Source of the DNA: Phycicoccus jejuensis | Lineage (GTDB): Bacteria > Actinomycetota > Actinomycetes > Actinomycetales > Dermatophilaceae | Assembly: GCF_000720925.1 (NCBI RefSeq) | Contig: NZ_JOEE01000002.1 | Span: 186,001 to 250,000 of the forward strand | Length of the DNA stretch: 64,000 nucleotides | Reading direction: 5' to 3' | Shown here: piece after piece, positions 58,729 to 64,000 of the stretch | How positions within the stretch are numbered: the first letter of the stretch is position 1 | Layout of the letters: each line of letters starts with the position of its first letter | Translations under genes and position numbers: made by a program | Notes under the pieces: generated by a model | What the model saw: only the letters and a program-made list of their open reading frames with translations | Told to the model about the DNA's origin: nothing | The model's database searches: none

Positions 58729-58813
58729 GTCGGTCCACCTTCCAGAGGGGTCCCCGCCCTGCCGACCCTAGGTTCGCGGGCGGGCCCCGGTCACGACCCG
58801 ACGGCGACGTCGG

Positions 58814-58846
58814 GCCGTTCCGCCGTCGCGGCGACGGCCGAACGGC
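58814..58846. terminator. Hairpin terminator after the TrmH-family gene (minus strand)
   Basis: GCCGTTC-C-GCCGTCGC, a one-base turn, then GCGACGGC-C-GAACGGC forms a nearly continuous stem just 4 bp beyond the stop at 58850. A compact hairpin in terminator position. Confidence 0.7.
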
Positions 58847-58849
58847 GAC

Positions 58850-59656
58850 TCAGCCCTGGCGCTGACGCACCGCCTCGTAGAGCACGACCGCGGCGGAGAC
58901 GCCGGCGTTGAGCGAGTTGACCGTCCCCGCCATCGGGATGCGCACGCGCGCGTCGGCGGCCGCGAGCGCCGCGTCGGTCAGGCCCGTCTTCTCGGTGCCG
59001 ACGGCCACGGCGACCCCGCCGGTCAGGTCGCAGTCGGTGTGGAGCATCTCGGTGTCGGGGGTCGTCGCGACGAGCCGGATGCCCCGGTCGGCGAGCCAGG
59101 CGAGCACCTCGGGCAGCGGGGCGGAGGCGACCGGCACCGAAAAGACCGTGCCCTTGCTCGCGCGCACGACGTTGGGGTTGCCCCAGTCGGTGACGGGGTC
59201 GGCCGCGACGACCGCCGCGACCCCGGCGGCGTCGGCGCTGCGCAGGACCGAGCCGAGGTTGCCCGGCTTCTCGAGGCCCTCGAGGACGACGACGAGCGGG
59301 TTCTCGGGCAGGTCGAGCGCCCGCAGCGGCGTGCCGGCGACCGGGACGACGGCGATGAAGCCGTCGGGCCCCTCGCGGTAGGCCACCTTCTCGAAGGCCG
59401 TGCGCCCGCAGCGGATCGTGCTCGCCCCGAGGTCGCGGACCCGTTCGACGAGCCCCAGCTGCGCGTCGGCGTCGAGCATCAGCTCGGGGCAGTAGAGCAG
59501 CGTGCGCGGCCGCACCCCGGCGTCGACGGCGAGCAGCAGCTCGTCGTAGCCGTCGACGACGGTCAGCCCCTCGGCCTCGCGGGCCCGGCGGCGCCGGAGC
59601 GCGGCGACGGCCTTGAGGCGCGGGTTGGTCGCGGAGGTGACGTGGAGCTCGGCCAT
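58850..59656 (-). CDS. TrmH/SpoU family RNA methyltransferase
   Basis: A 268-residue SPOUT methyltransferase. The N-terminal substrate-binding domain (NPRLKAVAALRRRRAREAEG) precedes the knotted catalytic domain. Motif 1 is LEKPGNLGSVLRSADAAG, motif 2 VAVGTEKTGLT and motif 3 IPMAGTVNSLNAGVSAAVVLYEAV. It methylates 2'-O of ribose in rRNA or tRNA; the target is unknown. ATG at 59656, divergent from the PAP2 pair. Confidence 0.93.
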   Translation of the reverse strand: MAELHVTSATNPRLKAVAALRRRRAREAEGLTVVDGYDELLLAVDAGVRPRTLLYCPELMLDADAQLGLVERVRDLGASTIRCGRTAFEKVAYREGPDGFIAVVPVAGTPLRALDLPENPLVVVLEGLEKPGNLGSVLRSADAAGVAAVVAADPVTDWGNPNVVRASKGTVFSVPVASAPLPEVLAWLADRGIRLVATTPDTEMLHTDCDLTGGVAVAVGTEKTGLTDAALAAADARVRIPMAGTVNSLNAGVSAAVVLYEAVRQRQG

Positions 59657-59731
59657 GGCGCGCCCAGCATCCCACGCGGCGGAGGGGCCCGCGCCCACCG
59701 CGGCCCGCCCCGGGTGCGGTAGACATGCCGG

Positions 59732-60499
59732 ATGACCAGCACCGACGAGGCGGCCCCGTCCCGCACGCGCACCCGCCGCCTCGGGCGGGCCGCCCTCTAC
59801 GCGCTGGTCACCGGGCTCGTGCTCTTCGGGGTCGGGTTCCTCGTCCGCAGCCGCTGGGACCCGCTCATCAGCCTCGACGACGACGTCATCCGGCACCTCA
59901 CCGACGTCACCCGCGCCCACCCGGGTCTGCGCGAGGCGTTCATCGTGTGGCAGGCCGTGAGCCAGCCCGTCAACCTGCACGTCGTCGGCACCCTCGTCTG
60001 CCTCTGGGTCTGGCTGCGCAAGGGGATGCGGACGCGGGCCTGGTGGGCGTTCGCGACGCTCATGCTCTCGTGGTTCGTCGGCCTCGTCGCCAAGTACGTC
60101 TTCCAGCGCGCCCGGCCCGTCGTCGAGGACCCGGTCTCCGAGGCACCGGGGTACTCCTTCCCGTCGGGGCACGCCCTCAACTCGGCGGCGTGGGTGTCGG
60201 TCCTGCTCATCCTGGTGTGGCCGCTGCTGAGGACCCGCGCCTCCCGGACGGTCGCCGTCGTCCTCGGCGCGGCCGTCGTCGTCGTCACGGCGCTGGACCG
60301 GATGTTCCTCGGCGTCCACTACCCGAGCGACGTGACCGTCGGCGTCCTCACCGGCACCGGCCTCGTCCTCGCCTCCTACGCGGGCTACACCGGCTGGAAC
60401 CCGCGCGACCCCGACGACGCCCGCGACCCCGACACCACGCGCCACCCGGCCGACACCGACGTCGCCTCCGACCGTTCCGCCTCTCGCCAGGAGTCCTGA
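59732..60499 (+). CDS. PAP2 family membrane phosphatase
   Basis: A 255-residue, six-helix phosphatase. The three active-site motifs are KYVFQRARP, YSFPSGHALNS and DRMFLGVHYPSDV. Substrates are typically undecaprenyl diphosphate or phosphatidic acid. A charged Asp/Thr/Arg tail follows (PDDARDPDTTRHPADTD). TAGACA at 59720-59725 close to the ATG suggests a leaderless mRNA. The stop shares one base with the next ATG (TGATG). Confidence 0.92.
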   Translation: MTSTDEAAPSRTRTRRLGRAALYALVTGLVLFGVGFLVRSRWDPLISLDDDVIRHLTDVTRAHPGLREAFIVWQAVSQPVNLHVVGTLVCLWVWLRKGMRTRAWWAFATLMLSWFVGLVAKYVFQRARPVVEDPVSEAPGYSFPSGHALNSAAWVSVLLILVWPLLRTRASRTVAVVLGAAVVVVTALDRMFLGVHYPSDVTVGVLTGTGLVLASYAGYTGWNPRDPDDARDPDTTRHPADTDVASDRSASRQES

Positions 60500-61227
60500 T
60501 GTCCTTCCTCACCCGCTGGGACGACGACACGTCCCGCCCCTCGTTCGGCTCGGCCCTGCGCGACGCGGCCGTCCGCGCCGTCCTCCCCGGCGTCGGCGTC
60601 TTCGCCGTCATCGTCGCCATCGGGCTGGTCATCATGGGCCCGCTGCGCGGCTTCGAGGCCGAGAACGCGGTGAGCCGCTGGTTCCAGGACCGGCGCACCC
60701 CGCTCGGCGAGAGCATCACCAACGTCATGTCGATGATCGGCAACACCGAGTACGTCATCGCCGTCGCCGTGCTCGTGGCCCTCGTCGTCCTCTGGCGCAC
60801 CCGGCAGTGGTGGTTCGCCGTCGTCCCGCTGCTCGCGATCTCGCTGCAGGCGACGATCTTCGTCATCGCGACGGCCGTCGTCGGGCGACCCCGCCCCACG
60901 GTCGAGCGCCTCGACCCCACGCCGCCGACGTCGAGCTACCCGAGCGGTCACGTCGGCGCGTCGACCGCGCTGTACGTCTCGTTCGTCCTCATGGCCACCC
61001 GCATCCCGAACCTCGCCGTGCGCCGGGCGGTCATCGCGGTGTGCGTCCTCGTGCCGCTCGCGGTGTCGTTCGCGCGCCTCTACCGGGGCGCGCACCACGT
61101 GACCGACATCGTCGTCGGGCTGGCCAACGGCATCGCGTGCGCGCTGCTGGCGTGGGGCTACCTGCGCCGGGACACCGGCGCGTCGACGGACGGGTCGGGC
61201 GACCGGGCGGCTCAGAGCCGCGCGTAG
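60499..61227 (+). CDS. PAP2 family membrane phosphatase, second copy
   Basis: A 242-residue PAP2 protein. Motifs: VGRPRPTVERLDP, SSYPSGHVGAST and RLYRGAHHVTDIVVG. It differs enough from its neighbour to suggest a distinct lipid substrate. It is co-translated with the upstream copy. Its end overlaps the convergent DUF1206 gene by 16 bp. Confidence 0.92.
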   Translation: MSFLTRWDDDTSRPSFGSALRDAAVRAVLPGVGVFAVIVAIGLVIMGPLRGFEAENAVSRWFQDRRTPLGESITNVMSMIGNTEYVIAVAVLVALVVLWRTRQWWFAVVPLLAISLQATIFVIATAVVGRPRPTVERLDPTPPTSSYPSGHVGASTALYVSFVLMATRIPNLAVRRAVIAVCVLVPLAVSFARLYRGAHHVTDIVVGLANGIACALLAWGYLRRDTGASTDGSGDRAAQSRA

Positions 61228-62009
61228 CGCGCGCGGGCGAAGGAGTAGACGCCGTACGCGGCGATGCCGAGTGCGACGACGGTGAGGACCACCGGCCCAC
61301 CGGCCATGTCCTTGAGCGACTTGAGCGCCCCGTCGAGACCCTGCGCCTTGTCGGCGTCGTGCTGCACCGCCGCGACGAGGAAGAACACGCCGACGACGAC
61401 GAGCGCCACGCCCTTCGCGACGTAGCCCGCCCTGCCGGCCTGGACCGCCCAGTCCCCGGGGTGCTCGGTGAGGTCGCCGAGGAACTTCTTCTTCCAGCCC
61501 TTGTAGACGTGGTACCCGGCGATGCCGAGGACGACGAGCCCGAGCGCCCCGACGAGGACCTGCCCGGCGGGGCTGCCCATGAGCGCCTGGGTGGCGTCCT
61601 CGGTGTCCTTCTCGCTCGAGCCCTCCGTGCCGAGCGCGACGACCTTGAACGCCGTCCACGCGAAGAACAGGTACATGACGCCCTTGGCGGCGAGCTTGAG
61701 CCGGTCGGTCGCCTCGCTGTGGCTGATGGCGCCCTCGGTGAGGTTCCAGAGCCCGAGGAGGGCGAAGCCGACGACGGCGACCCAGAGGAGGAACGGTCCG
61801 GTCGTGGAGCCGGCGACCGTCGAGAGGGCCCCGGACTGGTCCGCGCTCTGCGAGCCGGAGCTGCCGATGCCCCAGGCGATCTTGACGGCCAGGTAGGCGA
61901 TGACGAGGTGCAGCACCCCGAGGACGGCGTACCCGACCCGTGCGCCCCACTCGACGACAGGACTCTCGTTGGCCTCACGGGTGACACGGGAGACGTCGGC
62001 GCTGCTCAT
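61212..62009 (-). CDS. DUF1206 membrane protein
   Basis: A 265-residue protein made of three related two-helix units (GYAVLGVLHLVIAYLAVKIAW; GVMYLFFAWTAFKVVAL; AGYVAKGVALVVVGVFFLVAA), the DUF1206 layout. Loops carry charged stretches (SSEKDTEDATQ; YHVYKGWKKKFLGDL). Function unknown. ATG at 62009. The gene precedes the HAD gene in map order on the same strand but is separated from it by 56 bp. Confidence 0.9.
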   Translation of the reverse strand: MSSADVSRVTREANESPVVEWGARVGYAVLGVLHLVIAYLAVKIAWGIGSSGSQSADQSGALSTVAGSTTGPFLLWVAVVGFALLGLWNLTEGAISHSEATDRLKLAAKGVMYLFFAWTAFKVVALGTEGSSEKDTEDATQALMGSPAGQVLVGALGLVVLGIAGYHVYKGWKKKFLGDLTEHPGDWAVQAGRAGYVAKGVALVVVGVFFLVAAVQHDADKAQGLDGALKSLKDMAGGPVVLTVVALGIAAYGVYSFARARYARL

Positions 62010-62065
62010 GGCAGGACACCCTGCCACCCCCGGGGAGGTGGCGTCGAGATCCGCCCCCGCGGATG

Positions 62066-62860
62066 TCAGCGGAGCGAGTCGAGGACCGTGACGAGGCCGT
62101 GCTCGTCGACGTGGCCGGTCACCTCGTCGGCCGCCTCCTTGACCTCGTCGGGCGCGTTGTCCATCGCGACCCCGCGGGCCGCCCAGCGCAGCATCTCGAG
62201 GTCGTTGCGCTGGTCGCCGACGGCCACGGTGGCGCCGGGCTCGACGCCGAGGCGGCGCCGGACCACCTCGAGCGCGGCAGCCTTGGACACGCCCTCCGGT
62301 GTGATGTCGAGCCAGGCGCTCCAGCCGACGGCGTACTCGACGCCGTGCAGGCCGATGCGCTCGGTGCCGGCGAGGAACTCCTCGCTCGAGCTCTCGGGGT
62401 CGCGGATGGTCAGGCGCGTCACCGGGTGGGCCATCAGCTCCTCGAAGGGGACGACCTGGGGCGTGCCGTCGAGCTCGCCGTCGGGGAACGGGGCGGAGAC
62501 CTTGAAGCCGACGCCGAGCTCCTCGACCGCGACGAGCGCGCTGGGGAACTCCTCGCGCAGGACGCGCAGGGCGGGGGCGGGGTCGAAGGTCACCGCCTCG
62601 AGGACCTCGTAGCCGTCGGGGAGCGCGGGGTCGAGGCGCAGGGTGATCGCGCCGTTGGCGCAGACGGCGTACCCGTCGACGAGGCCGAGCTGGTCGAGGA
62701 CCGGCAGCGTGCCGAGGACGCCGCGGCCGGTGGCCATCGTCACGTGGTGGCCGGCGTCGAGGACGGCGCGCACGGCGCTGCGGACGGGGTCGTGGAGGCG
62801 GCCGTCGTGGTCGACCGTCGTGCCGTCGATGTCGAGGCACACGAGGTGTGGAGTTCTCAT
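62066..62860 (-). CDS. HAD superfamily hydrolase, Cof type
   Basis: A 264-residue phosphatase. The nucleophile motif is CLDIDGTTVDHDG, motif II ATGRG, the lysine lies in GVSKAAALEVV and the Mg motif in VAVGDQRNDLEML, with a type IIB cap in the middle. Such enzymes dephosphorylate sugar phosphates or flavin precursors. ATG at 62860. The five-unit repeat array begins 84 bp upstream of this start. Confidence 0.93.
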   Translation of the reverse strand: MRTPHLVCLDIDGTTVDHDGRLHDPVRSAVRAVLDAGHHVTMATGRGVLGTLPVLDQLGLVDGYAVCANGAITLRLDPALPDGYEVLEAVTFDPAPALRVLREEFPSALVAVEELGVGFKVSAPFPDGELDGTPQVVPFEELMAHPVTRLTIRDPESSSEEFLAGTERIGLHGVEYAVGWSAWLDITPEGVSKAAALEVVRRRLGVEPGATVAVGDQRNDLEMLRWAARGVAMDNAPDEVKEAADEVTGHVDEHGLVTVLDSLR

Positions 62861-62943
62861 CGCTGCCCACGCTACCGAGGCGGGGTGAACGCCGGGTGTC
62901 CGCGTCACGGACCGGCGACGACCCCGGGGCCCTGTTCCGACAG

Positions 62944-63173
62944 CGACAACCCCGCACGTGCGGGCTTGTCGAGCCCGCCGGCCGATCCCGACCGCGGCGA
63001 CCCCGCACGTGCGGGCTTGTCGAGTCCGCGGCCGATCCCGACCGCGACAACCCCGCACGTGCGGGCTTGTCGAGCCCGCCGGCCGATCCCGACCGCGACA
63101 ACCCCGCACGTGCGGACTTCCCGAGCCCGCGGCCCTGTTCCGACAGCGACAACCCCGCACGTGCCGGGCTTTG
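62944..63173. repeat. Five-unit tandem array of family G palindromes
   Basis: Palindromes of about 28 bp (CGACAACCCCGCACGTGCGG..., ending CTTGTCG) start at 62944, 62995, 63045, 63096 and 63147, a period of 50-51 bp. The intervening about 22 bp are also near-identical (CCGGCCGATCCCGACCG). Units 1 and 5 are preceded by CCCTGTTCCGACAG. The array fills the 315-bp gene-free stretch 62861-63175 between the siderophore-interacting gene stop and the HAD gene start. Confidence 0.9.
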
Positions 63174-63175
63174 CG

Positions 63176-63994
63176 TCAGGGGCGGGGGCGGCCGACCTTC
63201 CAGTAGGCGCAGAAGAAGACGCCGCGCCGGTCGGTGCCGTGACGGACGAGGACGCGCCGGGCGCCGGCGGCGAGCGAGGCCTCGCCGCACGCCCAGCCGT
63301 AGGCGACCGGGCCGGGGCGCCGGGCGAGCTCGGCGTCGAGGGCCGGCAGCACGGCGCTCCCGGGGCGACCCCGGCGCACGTGGACACGGGCGTCGCCGAG
63401 GTCGTAGGCGTCGAGCACCCGCGGGTCGGCGACCTCGACGTGCACCTCGACCCCGTGGTCGCGGGCGTCGTCGGCGCCGCCCCACGCGTCGAGGATCGCC
63501 GCGACCGACGGCACCGCGGTCTCGTCGGCGACGAGAACCTGACGGCCGCCGGCCTCGAACCCGCGGTACAGCGCCCCGCTCGCCCGGATGCCGACGGCGT
63601 CGCCGGGTCGGGCGCGCGAGACCCACGTCGAGCCGGGGCCGCTGTCGCCGTGCGTCACGACGTCGATGTCGACCCGCCCGCGGACGGGGTCGTGCTCGCG
63701 GACCGTGTACCAGCGCAGCGCCGGCCGCCAGGCGGGCGGCAGCGCGGCCACCGTCGCGCGCACGTTGACCGGCTCGGGGTCGGGCAGGACGAGCGGGGCG
63801 CCCGCCGGCGGCATGAGCAGGCCGACGTACTCGTCCGGCCCGCACGGCACGAAGTCGCGCAGTCCCGGTGCCTCGCAGACGAGCCGGCGCATCCCGGCCC
63901 CGAGGTCGTGCACCTCGGCGACGGTCGCCGCGTACTGCGGGAAGTCGGCGCGCACGATGCCGGTCGAGGCGTCGGCGCGGCGCTCGCGGGCCAC
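63176..63994 (-). CDS. Siderophore-interacting protein (FAD-dependent ferric-siderophore reductase)
   Basis: About 272 residues, ViuB/SIP type. The FAD-binding segment RWYTVREHDP, VTHGDSGPGSTWVSRARPGD, VADETAVPSVAAIL and the C-terminal YGWACGEASLAAGARRVL and CAYWKVGRPRP are characteristic. It releases iron by reducing ferric siderophores in the cytoplasm. The GTG at 63994 is the first in-window start; because only six bases precede it, a start beyond the window cannot be excluded. Expected control is by an iron regulator, but the promoter lies outside. Confidence 0.9.
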   Translation of the reverse strand: MARERRADASTGIVRADFPQYAATVAEVHDLGAGMRRLVCEAPGLRDFVPCGPDEYVGLLMPPAGAPLVLPDPEPVNVRATVAALPPAWRPALRWYTVREHDPVRGRVDIDVVTHGDSGPGSTWVSRARPGDAVGIRASGALYRGFEAGGRQVLVADETAVPSVAAILDAWGGADDARDHGVEVHVEVADPRVLDAYDLGDARVHVRRGRPGSAVLPALDAELARRPGPVAYGWACGEASLAAGARRVLVRHGTDRRGVFFCAYWKVGRPRP

Positions 63995-64000
63995 TGCGCT

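Noticed and set aside
62944..63173. Possible CRISPR array (28-bp palindromic repeats at regular spacing)
   Set aside because: The sequences between the palindromes are near-identical to each other and only about 22 bp long, so they are not independent spacers. No cas genes are present. It is a tandem repeat.
62935..63175. A 17-residue repeat peptide (RAGLSRSGSAGGLDKPA) encoded by the array
   Set aside because: The 50-bp step between units 2 and 3 breaks the frame, and there is no start or ribosome site. The repeat is better explained at the DNA/RNA level.
61212..63845. One 877-codon open frame covering DUF1206 and the region upstream
   Set aside because: Only the last 265 codons (from 62009) show a real family. 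The upstream part is antisense or out of frame to the HAD and siderophore genes and reads through the repeat array.

Overview
The window is 64 kb of very GC-rich chromosomal DNA from an actinobacterium. The mycothiol-dependent isomerase family gene, the CopD-CtaG fusion, the ECF42-type sigma factor with a DGPF partner, frequent GTG starts and many four-base ATGA/GTGA gene overlaps all fit Micrococcales, possibly Intrasporangiaceae; the genus is inferred, not proven. No rRNA, tRNA, insertion sequence, prophage or CRISPR array was seen. Composition looks even, so I see no imported island.

Layout. 1-6.2 kb: the start of an FAD-linked oxidase (cut by the window edge), a DUF559/AbiEi-like protein, a nitrilase-family hydrolase, a CopD-CtaG membrane protein, a mycothiol-dependent isomerase-family protein and an SRPBCC protein. 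6.3-9.9 kb: a MarR regulator with a clear operator driving a 14-TM DHA2 exporter, facing a second MFS gene. 10.2-13.8 kb: a glutaryl-CoA-dehydrogenase-like enzyme, a frameshifted sulfotransferase, and a YCII/DGPF protein coupled to an ECF42-like sigma factor. 13.9-19.1 kb: a branched-chain 2-oxoacid dehydrogenase operon (E1 alpha, E1 beta, E2) ending in a large unknown gene. 19.2-30.7 kb: envelope and sugar genes (alpha/beta hydrolase, GT2, DUF2064, a cytochrome b-molybdopterin fusion, a large membrane protein, two NAD-dependent sugar epimerases including GalE), with a HisC-type aminotransferase, an aldo/keto reductase and a holin-like membrane protein. 30.8-36.6 kb: cydABDC for cytochrome bd oxidase, behind a 36-bp dyad. 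36.6-40.2 kb: BlaI regulator, M56 peptidase, YqeY, a proline-rich protein and AIM24. 40.3-50.6 kb: the biotin genes bioB-bsaP, bioA and bioF-bioD, interleaved with an FMN reductase, a secreted protein pair (non-catalytic protein plus sedolisin) and a YtrA-type GntR/membrane operon. 50.7-64 kb: a tyrosine phosphatase, purB, a lipoprotein, a csoR-copA copper export pair, a TrmH/SpoU methyltransferase, two PAP2 phosphatases, DUF1206 and HAD proteins, and a siderophore-interacting flavoprotein.

The most unusual property of the window is the density of long palindromic repeats between genes. At least seven sequence families recur here, mostly 28-52 bp with arms of up to 22 bp. Two unique perfect palindromes have longer overall spans. 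One family has also entered a gene, adding two in-frame peptide insertions to the linker of the E2 acyltransferase. Another forms a five-unit array with a 50-51 bp period. Many copies sit at gene ends and could terminate transcription, but several lie in divergent promoter regions, so termination alone does not explain them.

Regulatory sites visible by symmetry: a MarR operator (6320-6340), the cydA dyad (30835-30870), a dyad before the FMN reductase gene (41585-41604), three GntR-like sites upstream of bioF (48691-48746) and a CsoR box (54605-54621).
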